Source of the DNA: Welwitschia mirabilis
Lineage: Eukaryota > Gnetophyta > Gnetopsida > Welwitschiales
Length of the DNA stretch: 51,153 bases
Direction of reading: 5' to 3'
NCBI GenBank assembly: GCA_051453625.1
Contig: JBOZIK010000001.1
Coordinates: 101,468,323-101,519,475, forward strand
In this document: positions 22,201 to 34,220 of the stretch, in pieces
Layout of the letters: every line of letters starts with the position of its first letter
Position numbering within the stretch: position 1 is the first letter of the stretch
Translations under genes and position numbers: made by a program
Notes under the pieces: generated by a model
What the model was told of the DNA's origin: nothing
The model's database searches: none
What the model saw: the letters and a program-made list of their open reading frames with translations, nothing else

Positions 22201-22429
22201 ACGGGTATGTAAGATGGTTTTACTTAGTTGTTACATACCTTATTCTAATTTTTCTAATGTGGAAGAGGTTTTTTTTTATTGAATTATTAGTGTGATGTAT
22301 TAATATGATGTTGAAATTCCATGAGCTCATAAAGTGTCACCTCTAAAGAGTGGGAAGTTAAGGAAGGATTTAAACTCTTAAATTAATTAGTTCATGCTTG
22401 ATTAAGATTGTGTTATTTAGATGATAACT

Positions 22430-22847
22430 TTATGTAATTCCTCCATCCAAAATTGTAAGTATTAGAATATGCATTATTTGCTCTTTGATTTTTCCATTGT
22501 TATCCCACAGCATAGACTTATTTTTTTACTACACCTTAAAATATAGAAATAAATGAGTAATCTAAGGTTTTATGAGTATTCACAAGATAAATGCTACAAT
22601 GAGGTGATGGAATAGTGAGTTTAGAATTAGTAATAAGAGTTTTAGTCTTCTTAAAAAGTTCTTTTAACTTTTGGTTGATTTTAATGTTGTTAGAGATTTT
22701 AAATAGTGGGATGTAATAGGTTATTTTGATCATGTTAGGTCATTAGGTCTCTTTTAGTTCTTTGAGATTTTAATAGAGATTTTAAAAAAATCCCATGCTT
22801 CATCAATTTATAGGTCTAGAAAGCTACCTATACACATCATTTTCATA
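22430..22847 (-). pseudogene. gypsy gag, C-terminal half, minus strand (split by insertion)
   Basis: Reading leftwards from 22847 the frame has M-M-C-I-G-S-F-L, then D-E-A-W-D-F-F, the end of a gypsy capsid. Next comes a zinc knuckle at 22557-22598 reading C-S-I-Y-L-V-N-T-H-K-T-L-D-Y (second and fourth Cys are Tyr), and then N-N-A-Y-S-N-T-Y-N-F-G-W-R-N-Y, a signature found after the knuckle in many plant gypsy gags. The N-terminal half of the same gene is at 38800-39260, on the other side of the 16 kb element. Confidence 0.75.
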
Positions 22848-23276
22848 TGTTATTATCATGTCCAGACTTTCAAGGTTTAAAGACTTAGCCTAAAGATTTA
22901 ATTAAAATAAATTTTATTGTTATAGGATCCATAAGCTAAATTAGGTTTTATACTTATTACTATCACTAAGATATATTATGAAAAATGCATGATATAAATT
23001 TTTATTTTTAAGTTCTTTTCTTTTGCAATAGCCATAACATTATTCCTTGTCATAAACTTCTGGCAGTTAATCATGGTCCTTTATGTCTAAGATAATGGTT
23101 AGAGAAGTGATCATGTTAGTGTACAACTTAATGGTTGCATTATTATTTTCTTATTTAATAATTATACTTTTCCTTTATTTTAACATGAAAATTATGTTTG
23201 TGTGGTGAATTATTTTTTCCCCTATTTTAAATGCATTATTTTTTTTAATTATGTTATGCACCCAGTGGCCTGGTAA

Positions 23277-23394
23277 GGTAATAGAATCTTCATTACTTCC
23301 ACCACCTTTACCACTCTATCACTTCTCCACCTTCCCCACTTCTACTACTTCCACTACTTTCATCACTTCCACCACATCCACCACCTTTACCACC
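23277..23394 (+). repeat. TTCCACCAC-type degenerate minisatellite in LTR
   Basis: About 118 bp of imperfect 6-9 bp units such as CTTCCACCACC, TTTACCACT and TTCATCACTTCCACCACA. It has only C, T and A on the plus strand. The right LTR has the equivalent at about 37411-37490. It lies 60-180 bp upstream of the TATA box, in the promoter part of the LTR. Confidence 0.7.
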
Positions 23395-23451
23395 CTTTTT
23401 TGTAATGGATCTCTTTGGGCTATTGTGTTTTTTCACATTCTTTATCCTCTA

Positions 23452-23460
23452 CTATAAATA
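23452..23460 (+). promoter_or_regulatory. TATA box of the 16 kb element 5' LTR
   Basis: CTATAAATA followed by GGACCTTCTTCTTCTC. The same box is at 37555-37563 in the right LTR. Confidence 0.65.
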
Positions 23461-23835
23461 GGACCTTCTTCTTCTCATAATTTACATCTTAAGAAATCCT
23501 TCATCATCGAATCTTTGTGACTTCAACTTGGAGCTTGAGAGTTCTTACAACTTTGGATCCAGAAGTTTTGAAATGTTTAGCTTAATTCTAATATGGTTTA
23601 TGGTTTTTCATTTTATTCTTGTATAGTTTTTTGTTTATCCTATTTCTCGTATGGTTCTTAGTTTAATTGCATCTTCCTTTTATTTCCTAATGCTTGCATT
23701 CTTAAAAGCGTATTTGGTATCTTGCCTATTGATTAAAGATTATAAGTTCTATTTATAAATCATACACTATGTGTCATAATTTATGCTTTATTAACTTTCA
23801 TTGACTTCTAATTAATATATGCTATATTGCTAAAA

Positions 23836-24000
23836 GTTTTTCTTAGAGAGTAAAATCGATAAATGATCCCTTCATATGTATTACAATAAATTACCTTCAG
23901 AGAGTAAAGGGAGTAAATTTTATCCCTTTAGATATGTGTATCTAAATTACTGTAAATTACCTGTAGTTAGTAAAGGGAGTAAATGACCCTCTTCTAAATG
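23836..24000 (+). repeat. triple short repeat in 5' LTR
   Basis: Three imperfect units of about 55-65 bp, each with AGAGAGTAAA or its variant, GGGAGTAAAT and a CCCTTTAGAT-like end, separated by GTAAATTACC. The right LTR has the same three at 37981-38155, so they predate the insertion. Confidence 0.6.
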
Positions 24001-24646
24001 AGTGCATCTATATAAATTGAAATTGTTATTTTGAATTACATCCTATAATGCATTTTGGATTGTTAATAGTATATCTTGAATTATTTGGCATTGAGTTTTT
24101 GAATTGTATTGGTTACATTTTGAGAATCCTAACTTATACTTGGAATCCTCTTCCTAAACCTTGTCATAGATCATATTGCAAACTATGAAGGTTATAGTTC
24201 TCACATCATGCTTTCATGTGTAGGGCCTACTATGAAGAAGGTCTTGAAATGAGCTAGCTAATGAAATTTGGATTGAGAGCTTTGCTTATTTTTTAGATGC
24301 ATGTAGTTAAAGAACCTTGGATGTCCTAAGCAATTTGTATTAATTTTGTGAACAAACATTTTTACTCAAATTTACTTTTAAGGATATGTATATACTTTTA
24401 TAATTATCCTTTTTCTTTTGAAATATTTCAAATGTTTAACTATTTTAATGCAAGAGTTATGTTTATAAATTGTGGTATTTCTATGATTTGAATTGGCCAT
24501 AAATTATTATTATCAATTGTAGTAGATAATTTTCTTAGTATCTAACTAGAAAGTTTTAAAAGTAGAAATTCATTTGTTCATCATTTTCTCAAAGAACTGA
24601 GACATAATATAGGAGGATATTTACCATAAAATTTCATACATAATTT

Positions 24647-24659
24647 TGGTATCAAAGCC
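24647..24659 (+). other. primer binding site of the 16 kb element, tRNA-Met type
   Basis: TGGTATCAAAGCC, six bases after the LTR end, matches TGGTATCAGAGCC, the usual initiator tRNA-Met primer site of plant LTR elements, with one G to A change. Confidence 0.75.
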
Positions 24660-26983
24660 TAAGTTATGATTTCCCTAAGCATGGTTATTATAAATTCATT
24701 AGAGTCTAGGTTGTAAGGATGCTTGTTAGAAGAAAAAGAGAATCCATAAGAAACTATTTTTCTTAGAGATATAATAAGGATAAAGAATGAACTAGAAACT
24801 CTTCTTATAGTTATCAATGCAAGCTGGTCATGATAGATTATCATTTAATTCTAAAATTTCTATTAAAATCTCTTAAAGCCACTAAGGAGACATTTTTGTA
24901 GTTGATATATAAGGCATTTCATAAGAATTCAAATTGGCATTAATGGATTTATGTCCACTTATTATGTTGATGAAGGATTAAGATGTTTATGTAATGAATG
25001 TTTACAAAATTTATGTTATTATAGCAATTACACCTTATATGTTATTTGTCGATCCAATCTATAACTCAAACTATTATAAACCAAGATAACTCTATGTGAT
25101 TTCTTCTTGATGTTCTTATCATTCATCCTCTAATCTTTTTATTCTAGTTTTAATTAATCATCCATGATCCTCATCTAAATTAAGATGAGTAAACATGATA
25201 TAATATATATGTGTAAGAAAATAATCATCAAATACTTTAACAAATGTTTAGATAATTATTATTTAATGAGTCTTAGACATGGGAAATAATATCTAATTCT
25301 CATAGCCCTTATTAACTTCCATATCTAGTTACTTCTTGTGCTAGGTTTGCAAAAGTGGTTACTAAAGTTTATAACATATGAATCAAACATCATCTCAGTT
25401 GGTATCTTTTTTTGTTGAATTCTACTACTTTTTCACATGATAGGTAAATGATTTTAACTATGTAGAATCCCTTAAAATATAATTCATTAAATTTTTTAAA
25501 GACTAAATTCAAACAAAATAAAAACATCCCTCTAATTGAATGATAAGGTAGCTACATTTCCAAAATTTGCAAATGGATAGGTTAGATTAGATACTTCTTT
25601 AGGCTTTCTCTATCCTTATTCTTAGAAAGTCAATGTTAATCATCATAGAGACCAGAGTCTTGTTTAGTAAAAATCCTCTATGCTGATGTTCAGTGCTTTT
25701 TGATGTACCCCTTCTTCCTTCTTTTGAATCACTCATCCTAGAATATATATTATTAAGAATAGTAACAACAAAAATAATTAAGTTGAAGCTATATATTAGA
25801 AAGAATGGATGGCTTCAGATGTAAAGCATAGCATAAGAACTTGGGATTACAATACCCTAACAAAACTGTTAGGATTTTTTGGAATAAGTATGAATGCATT
25901 AGTAACTTACTGAGCCAACTATGATGTAACAGATGCAGATAAAAGAAATGAGGAGTTAACAAGGTATTCAATAAGCCTATATAACTTTTTAAAATATCAA
26001 ACAACATCAGAAAATGATCTAGCTTCTCAAACATAGCTTCACTAGCATCCAAAATATCTATTCCTCTTTGGGATATAAAGGATCTAGTTCATAATAATTG
26101 ACAAGTAGCTTGCAAAGTTTTTAGAGGACTCTTAATAGCATCATGAGCATAGAAGGTATTTAAAATTACTATGTTACATAGTCACTATCATGCTTAGCTA
26201 ATTACTAGTTATAATCTAGTTTCTACATTTTGTTAACTAAAGTTCATTTTGTATAGGCCTCTATTTCAAAACATTCTTACATGATACTACCTACACAGCA
26301 CATTCCTACTTTAAGCATGACGTATCCATTAAATAATCATGATTGTTATGTGAACATTCTAAATTAATGGAAAAATAGGCTCTTCTCAAACATTACTTAA
26401 AACATAATGAAACAAAGATACATTCTCAAAGGAATAATGAAATATCCTAAAGAAATGCATTATTTATGCACCTCTCAACTATAATTTTTTTGTTTTCCTC
26501 TTTTCTCCTTTTTGATTCCATTTCTTATTGTCTTCTTTATCCTAGCTTGTAAAATGTGTCTTCCCTTACATGTTACAAACTTACTTATAGTCATGTCTTC
26601 ATTGATCAGTGTCCCTTTTTCTTTCATTATTTTTGCTTTACAATAACCCCCATATTCTTTTGCACCTTTGACACCTTATGTTTTAAGTTTGTAAATTCCT
26701 AAACCATAACATGCCCCTTCTGTTAATTGCCTATTCTCTGTTCTCTGTAGTTTCATCTTTGCCTAGTAAGCTTACATGTTTCATTCTCCTCTCTAGCTTG
26801 GAAACCACTTTTCAATGCTTTAATGATAAGCCTACATGTTGGCCCTATAATATTGCCATGGAAAATACTAGTGTTGATTAAAAAAGCATGGGGACTTTCT
26901 TTACATACTAGTGCATTATTTCTTTCAATCACCTATCATTTGTATTTTTCACTCTATGATTCTTCTATCACGTGTTTGAGTTT
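24660..26983. other. interior of the 16 kb element, left part, no gene seen
   Basis: I recognise no domain on either strand. A short frame after the primer site begins M-L-V-R-R-K-R-E (about 24718), where a gag might start, but it stops after 14 codons. Confidence 0.45.
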
Positions 26984-26988
26984 AAACA

Positions 26989-27303
26989 TGTTAAAAATAA
27001 CCCCGATTCTTTAGCTTACTTTTACTGGTTCTTATTGAATTATGGAATAAGCTTTTGGGTATCTTAGTTTTCAACCACTTAGCTAGTTTGTTATACTATC
27101 TATCATGTTTATTCCTAGTCTATAAGCTAGAAGTTGTTTAAGTTTATTTGTGTCTTGCCTATTTGAAGGATTCTATTAAATGAAAAAATTATGCAGCAAT
27201 TTAACTCCACTTCCTGAAATACTAAAAGAATTTTCTCCTTTCAATTTCTTTTATTATTTCTTATATTTACTCCTATGATTTATTTGAGTAAGATACCTCT
27301 TCA
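26989..27303 (+). repeat. 5' LTR of copia element
   Basis: Starts TGTTAAAAATAACCCC and ends CCTCTTCA. It matches 31427-31740 along its whole length (for example CTAGTCTATAAGC, TTATTTGAGTAAGATAC). Confidence 0.85.
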
Positions 27304-27305
27304 AT

Positions 27306-27319
27306 TCTTTTAGAGTAGA
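27306..27319 (+). other. degraded primer site of copia element
   Basis: TTCTTTTAGAGTAG is just after the 5' LTR and before gag. It can be aligned to TGGTATCAGAGCAG (tRNA-Met type) with the last part best kept. The match is weak and the call rests mainly on position. Confidence 0.4.
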
Positions 27320-27327
27320 CATGATAA

Positions 27328-30300
27328 ATGGCCCAGTCCAAATTTCAGTTCTTATTTTATGGTAAGAACTATAACTGGTGGAGTGTCTAGATGGAATTGC
27401 TTTTCAATTACCATTAATTGCTAAGAGTTATGGAGAACAGTATTGATGAGCTTGTCAAAAATGACACCCAAAAGAATGCCCATTATGACAACAAAAATAA
27501 ATATAAGAAGGCCCTATATTTCATTCATCAGGGGGTGAATGATGAAGTTTTTGAGAAGATTGCAGGAGCACCCATGTCAAAACAAGCATGGAATACATCA
27601 ATAACATCCTTTAAGTGGGTAAATAAAATAAAGAAGGTGAAAATCCAAAATTTATCATGTTAATATGAGCTGATAAAAATGGAGTCTTCTAAGACTATTA
27701 TTGCTTATATTAGTCAAGTTCTTATTGTGATAAATCAAATGAAAATATATGAAGAGGAGGATATGAAGCAGGGCAAAGTGGAGAAGATCTTGTAGATGCT
27801 TACATCTAAATTTGAGCATGTTGTGGTGGTGATAGAAGAGACTCATGACTCATTTGAAATGATGTTTAATTAACTATCTGATATGTTACAAGCTTGTGAG
27901 CAAAAAACAAATGAGAAGATAATTGAAAAGCTAATTGAGCAAGCCCTTCAAGCCTAAGTCTTCATTACTGAGATAAATTGAAAGTATGGTGGTTATAGTG
28001 GTATAAGACAAGGATGCACTAGCCATCATTTTAACAATAGGAGTCATGATGGATAAAGCTATAATTATGGAGTTGAAAGTAATTAAAATAATGAGTAAGA
28101 GAAATCAAACTTCAATCATTATCAAAATATAAGAATTCAAGGTCATGGATGTGGTAGAGGAAGGTAGGAAAAATCTAATATTGAGTGTTATTCTTATCAT
28201 AGGCATGATCACTATGCAAGTAAATGCAAAGATAAGGATAACACTTAGAAGGCTAATTGTGTACAAGAAGAAGATGATGATGATGATGGTTATACTAATG
28301 GTCAAAAAAACTGGTGAAATACTAGGCTACCACACTTAGTTCCTTGATATAGGGTGTACTAATCATGTGTATTAAAAAAAGGCATTATTTTTTAATCTTG
28401 ATGAGTTATTCCATACCAAAGTTAAATTTGCTAATGATAGTAAAATTCTAATGGTGAAAAAAGGATGAGTCCTCTTCAATCTAAAGAATGAAGACCACAA
28501 ATATATTTATGATGTCCTCTATGTTCTAAGCATGAAGAGAAATTTGCTAAGTGTTGGTCAACTATTAGAAAAGAGGTATGTCATGGGCTTACATAATTAT
28601 CAACTCTCCATTATTGAAAAAATAGGTACACTGATTCTCAAGGCTTATTTGATAAAGAACCATATGTTTCACATTAATATTTCTAGTGGTGTTTATAATT
28701 ATTTCAATGTAATTATAAATGATGAGTCTTGACTATGACATTTGTAGTTTCAGCATTTGAATTTTCACAGTTTGAAATTGCTTGCTCAAAAGGAGATGGT
28801 GGAAGACTTACCTAGTATTCAACATCTTGAATAATTATGTGAAGCCCATACAATCGGAAAGCATCATAGATTACCCTTTACAGTAGAACAATAGTGTGCA
28901 ACACAACCCCTAGAAGCTTATCCATTCTGATGTATGTAGCCTAATAAATATTAAGTCTAATGGGAAAAATAGGTACTTCATAACTTTCATTGATGACTTT
29001 ATGAGAAAAATTTGGGTATATCTTTTGTAAATAAAATCTAAGATTTTTGATCATTCTAAGAATTCAAGTTACATGTTAAAAAGAAAAGTGACTATTCTAT
29101 TAAAATATTATAGACTAATGGTGAAGGTAAAAATACTTCTAATGAGTTTAATGAGTATTGTAAAGAATAGAAAATCAAACATGAAGTTATATTTTTCTAT
29201 ACTCCTCGATAAAATGGAGTTTCTGAATGGAAGAATAGGACAATCATGTACATAACATGGAGCATGATAAAGGTGAAGGAAATGCCCAAGATTTTTTAGG
29301 CTAGATCTATTTCTTGCTCTATCTATTTGCTCAATAGGTTTTCAATAAGGAGTGCTCAACATATTACATCTACAAAAGCTTGGAGTGGTCACAAGCTAAG
29401 TGTGAAACATTTTAAGGTATTTGGTAGTATAGTCTTTTTCACATTCTAGTAGAAATAATGATAAAGTTGAATGTTTGAGTAGAGAGGACTATCTTTGTTG
29501 ATTATAAACATGGTGAATACAAGATTTTCAACCTTAAGATAAAGAAAGTAATTGTTAGCTGAGATGCAACCTTTGTTGAAGAATAAAGTTGGAAATGGGA
29601 TGTTGATACTCATAAAGATTCTCAGAGATATGTTTTTTCTATTCTTGAAGAATAAGATAAATCTCCCATCACAAATGGAGAAGCATCATTAAGCTGTGGT
29701 TAAGAGATGTCCTTGCCACAAGCCCAAGTAGAAGCTAGAAGATCTAGACAACAATACTAACAATTAGTTTGCTTGCAAGATTATGAGGTAACCCTTAATG
29801 ATAAAGTTGATGATGATGGAGAATTGGTACAGTTTGCTTTCTTTATAAAATTGGTACAGTTTGCTTTCTTTACAAATATTGAACCTGTGACATTTGAGGA
29901 GATAATTCAAGATACTAAATGAGTGAATTCTATGAAGAAGGAGATCAAGGTCATTAAAAGAAATAAGACATGAAAACTCAATGATATTCCACAAGGTTAG
30001 AAGGCTATTGATGTAAAATGGATCTTCAAGACTAAGATGAATTTAAATGGCAAGGTGAAAAGAAAGAAAGTGATATTGGTGGCAAAGGGATCTGAGTAAA
30101 CATACCTAACTATGATTATTAAGAGGTCTTTCCTCCTGTTTCTCAAATGAAAACTATTAGGTTAATACTTTCTTTAGCTACATAGGATCCTTGGGAGATA
30201 TAACAAATGGATCTGAAGTCATCTTTTCTCAATGGCCCACTTGAAGAAGAGTTGTTTGTCAAACAATCTCTTAGATTCTTGAAGAAAGGAAGTGAGCATA

Positions 30301-31416
30301 AACTATACAAATTAAAGAAAGAATTATATGAAATTAAATAAGTACTAAGTGCTTGGAATAAATGCATTTATTCTTTCTCAATAAGACCAGCCTCAAGAAA
30401 AGTCCCTCTGAGCATGTCCTATATGTGAAGGTCAATAATTTTGAAGATATATTATTAGCATGTTTATATGTTGATGATTTGATATTTACAAGTAATAATC
30501 TAAAATTGATTGAATAATTTAAGAAGTACATTATGTGGGAGTTCAAGACGATGGATCTTGACCTTATGTTATACTTCATTAGCATGGAAGTGGTTCAAAG
30601 AGATGATGGAATTTTTATCTCCCAAAAAAGGTATACTATTAAACTTTTATAGAATCTTCATATGTAAGATTTCAAGTCTGTGAGTACTCCCATAAAAGTT
30701 GGTATAAAATTATCAAAGAATAAAGAAGGTCCACTTATTAACCTAACTTATTTTAAGTAAATTATGGGCATTTTGAAATATCTCACTTATACAAGATCAA
30801 ACATTTCTTATGATGTTGGCTTAATTAGCAAATTCATGGAGGCTCCACAAAAATCACATATGCAAGTTGCCAAGATAATCATGAGGTATATAAAGGCTAC
30901 TTTTAATTATGGTTTATTTTATTCTACATTACATTATACACTTATAGGCTACTTGGATGGTGATTAGGGTGAAAATCTAGATGATAAAAAAGTACTTCTA
31001 GATATTATTTATTTTTGGCACTATAACTCTATCTTGATCATCAAAAAAGAAGTCTATTCTTGCACTCTTAACCTGTGAAGTAGAGTACATTATTTTAGCA
31101 TTAAGTTCATGTCAAGAAATCTAGTTGTATAATTTAATGAACCAAATAAATACTTTAATTGAGAAATCAATGAAAATCTTTGTTGATAATGGCTTTATAA
31201 TCAACTTAGAAAAGAAGCCTACTACACATGGAAGGAGCAATCATATCAATGGATGATATCATTTCTTGAGAGATTAAGTTAACAAGAAAGGAATTCAATT
31301 AGTTTACTACAAATCCAAGGACTAAGTAGCTCACCTCCTTACTAAACCTTTAAAGTATGATGCATTTTCTAAATTAAGGAGTAGATTTTGAGTAACTATT
31401 TTAATGAATCAAGATT
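27328..31416 (+). pseudogene. copia gag-pol polyprotein remnant
   Basis: About 1360 codons, the usual copia length. The start ATG at 27328 begins M-A-Q-S-K-F-Q-F-L-F-Y-G-K-N-Y-N-W-W-S-V. Gag includes A-L-Y-F-I-H-Q-G-V-N-D-E-V-F and V-N-Q-M-K-I-Y-like pieces. The knuckle at 28186-28227 has its second Cys as Tyr. Protease: F-L-D-I-G-C-T-N-H near 28340. Integrase: first Asp at 28929, second replaced by Asn (AAT, 29117-29119), Glu kept at 29225 with the exact D35E spacing from there. RT: V-K-W-I-F-K-T near 30018 and an intact Y-V-D-D at 30467-30478. RNase H end: H-G-R-S-N-H-I and L-L-T-K-P-L-K near 31220-31355. Many stops, mostly at Gln, Arg or Trp codons, and a few small indels. Confidence 0.9.
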
Positions 31417-31426
31417 AAGGATGTAT

Positions 31427-31740
31427 GTTGAAAATAATCCCAATTATTTAGTTATTTTTATTGATTTTTGTTGAATAACAAAATAAGTTTTTGAGTATCC
31501 TAGGTTTTTGCCACTTAGCTACTTTGTTATACTACCTGTCATGTTTGTTCCTAGTCTATAAGCCAAAAGTTGTTTAAGTTTTTTTGTATCTTGTCTATTT
31601 AAAGGATTTTATTAAATGAATAAAATTATGTACCAATTTATCTCCACTTCTAGAAATACTTTAATTATTTTCTCCTTTAAATTTCTTTTGTTCTTTCATA
31701 TACTTGATTCTATGATTTATTTGAGTAAGATACTTATTGA
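31427..31740 (+). repeat. 3' LTR of copia element
   Basis: Starts TGTTGAAAATAATCCC just after the purine-rich GATTAAGGATG. It ends TACTTATTGA where the 5' LTR has TACCTCTTCA. Confidence 0.85.
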
Positions 31741-31745
31741 AAATA

Positions 31746-34220
31746 GAAATATTGAGTTAAATAATTTAAATTTTTCTTAATGTCATTGGCCATGGATTTC
31801 TTATGAAATAAACTTTCAAATTGAGCCCTATTATTAAGCATTCTTAAATGTTATTATTAACATATTACTATAAAAAAGGTGGAGTTGTATGAGCAAATGG
31901 AATCGAATCACCTACCTTTTTACTTACTTTTCACCCTCTTTATCATTTTACTAAAGAAGAAATTATTGAAAATGTTAAACATTATAAATCATTTTATTTT
32001 TTGTTGCTTTTACTATAATAAACAAGAAGTAAAAATATTGTGATTTACCAATATAGTTAGATCTTTCTCACTTTACCAAATTGCAGAATTGCCTATACTC
32101 TTATCCTTCCATACTAGTACAATCTTAATGACTTTATCTGCTAGATTAAGTAGTGATTTTGCTTATCTTCTGATTTGATTTTAGTTTTGTATTTGACTTG
32201 TCGATCAACTATTACAATTATTAAGAGAATTTGATAAATACATATATACTAATGTACATGTTATAGCTCATCATTTATTTTTAAATTAGTCGGCTTAAAA
32301 TTTTATAGCTTTAAATTTGGAGAATCTAAAACACTTATTTAAATTTCCTCTCCCTTCCAAAATCTTTGAAAATTGGCATTTCAAGATGTTACTTTCATTA
32401 CATTTCTTTAGAAANNNNNNNNNNNNNNNNNNNNNNNNNNNNNNNNNNNNNNNNNNNNNNNNNNAATCCTCATTAACAATATTATGTGCCAACATTATAG
32501 TAAGATGTTCAAGATGATTAATGAGTAAGAGCATGATTGTAAAGAAAGACATAGGAATATTCTTTAAAAATGCTAATGTAGGCATGACTAATTACTATGC
32601 CATTTGCATATTTCTCTTCTTCTCTTCTTTACATAGATCTTCTTCCTCAAGTGCATTTACAATAGTGCTTTATCATAACTCCCTTCTAATCTTCTATGTG
32701 TGCATCTTATGTATACTAGACAATGCATCTTCTTCCTTATTCTTTTAGTACCCATTAATGATACCGTTTGCAATGTATTTGCATTATTGAGCCCTCTTTT
32801 TACTAGTTGTATTCATACATGACTCCATATCATTCACCAAGGTTGTCAGTTCTTTCCCTCTTGATATTCATCACTTTCCTGTATCTACCATGGTTTTTCA
32901 ATTGAAGGGAATCAAAGTAGATAGATTTTATTTCTCTCAATAGTTATCTTAGAGAAACACATATATGTAGCTTAAGAAGAAAACTACAAATGTAAACTTG
33001 ATTAATAAAATGATTATAAGATGGTATGTAAGAGGTTAAGTATTTAATTCTTTTTAATGGAATTTTATTATTTGGGATAAATATGATAATAGTTCCTTTA
33101 TAAAATAGTTTTTTTTATTTCCATATGATGAAATTCCCTAAAAGTCTTAACATAATATAAATTAGAATTATAGCCATATAAATATTATGTTAGAGTAATT
33201 AATTAGAGTTTTATATTTACAATTTATTTGTTAATTGATTAAAATCATGATTTTAAGAAGTGATGAATATCGTTTGATAATTTCTCAAGTTTTATGCTTA
33301 GCAATATTTAGAGATGATGAACTAAAAAGATAATGAGCTAAAGAAATACAATGTCAATGATGAAATATGTTGGTCCTTAAAAATGTCTTGCATTTAGTCT
33401 TAATGAATCTAAGTTGCAATGGGAGGAGAGGATGGACATGTATGATTGAGATGAAATTATGAATTTCCTTTTTGTTACTATAAAAAATTGAAAAAGTGAC
33501 TATTATATGTCAAAATGGAAGATACTTGAGAATAATAAATTCATTAATTATTTAATTTCTACATTTGAGAGTAGTCATAATGGAAAATTTCCTATCATAG
33601 GAAGTAACAAAGAAAATTTATGCATCATTGAAGTGTAGATAATAAAAGCAAGATATTCAATCAAGTAGCCACACATAGGAATTATCATTTTATCACTTGA
33701 ATTTTATTCCAATTCAAGGAGTTTGTTGTTAGTTTCTCTAGATTAGACATTAAAAGTTCACATACTATGTGGAGGTTAGAAATACTGATAGATATATGCT
33801 ACATTGCTTGCACTAGTTCTCATTTTTGCCATTCTATTTTTCTTTTCTTTTAGCACTTAAATTCTTTATGGAATTTCTTCTTAAAAGGAATCAACCTATA
33901 AGACATCTATTAAAATAATATTGGATGATCCTATCTCTTTAGGTAAGACAAATATGTGGTGAAAGTTCTATTTTTAGCTCTATCCTTAAGCTTCTGATCA
34001 TAGTATATAGTGATAAATATTAAAAGTTTTATTTTATGACTAGTATATTTTATTTAATTGACTTAGATATTCCCTTGATTTAGGATTCAAGTGTGAACTA
34101 TTTTAGCCTACATATTATAATCCTTAGTTACATGTTAATTATCTAACTTGTTAATCATATTATTACATGGATAAAGTATGTAGTCTTGATTAGATGTAAG
34201 ATGCATATAAATATTCAAGC
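31746..34220. other. interior of the 16 kb element, middle part, no gene seen
   Basis: AT-rich sequence with no recognisable domain on either strand and a 50-base gap at 32415-32464. The frames around 32295-32748 owe part of their length to the gap. Confidence 0.45.

Larger units (their letters stand above)
17796..22429. other. intergenic repeat remnants, no gene seen
   Basis: No coding domain is recognisable on either strand in this 4.6 kb. It holds a short tandem duplication (18318-18413) and a likely minus-strand LTR (18240-19296). If the minus-strand gag at 22430-22847 once had a pol, it should lie here reading leftwards. I found no protease, RT or integrase motif, so pol is deleted or beyond recognition. 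The open frames near 20180-20540 and 20584-20904 match nothing I know. Confidence 0.5.
22848..24640 (+). repeat. 5' LTR of the 16 kb element
   Basis: Starts TGTTATTATCATG and ends TTTCATACA. It matches 36898-38799 along its whole length. Landmarks in order: TTCAAGGTTTAAAGACTTAG; a pyrimidine-rich CCACCA-type tract; a TATA box; a block of three short repeats around GTAAATTACC; and a conserved end. At least one stretch, a 94-bp duplication, is present only in the right LTR. Confidence 0.8.
26989..31740 (+). mobile_element. Ty1/copia element, Tnt1-like, nested and decayed
   Basis: A complete 4752 bp copia element: LTRs of 315 and 314 bp, a degenerate primer site, one gag-pol frame, and a purine-rich tract before the right LTR. 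The flanking bases are AAACA (26984-26988) and AAATA (31741-31745), a 5-bp target duplication with one C to T change. The order protease-integrase-RT-RNase H is that of copia. Many stops and a replaced catalytic Asp make it inactive. Confidence 0.9.

Noticed and set aside
28145-28339. 64-codon plus-strand frame and its minus-strand counterpart at 28105-28305
   Set aside because: Both are other-frame shadows of the copia gag zinc-knuckle region.
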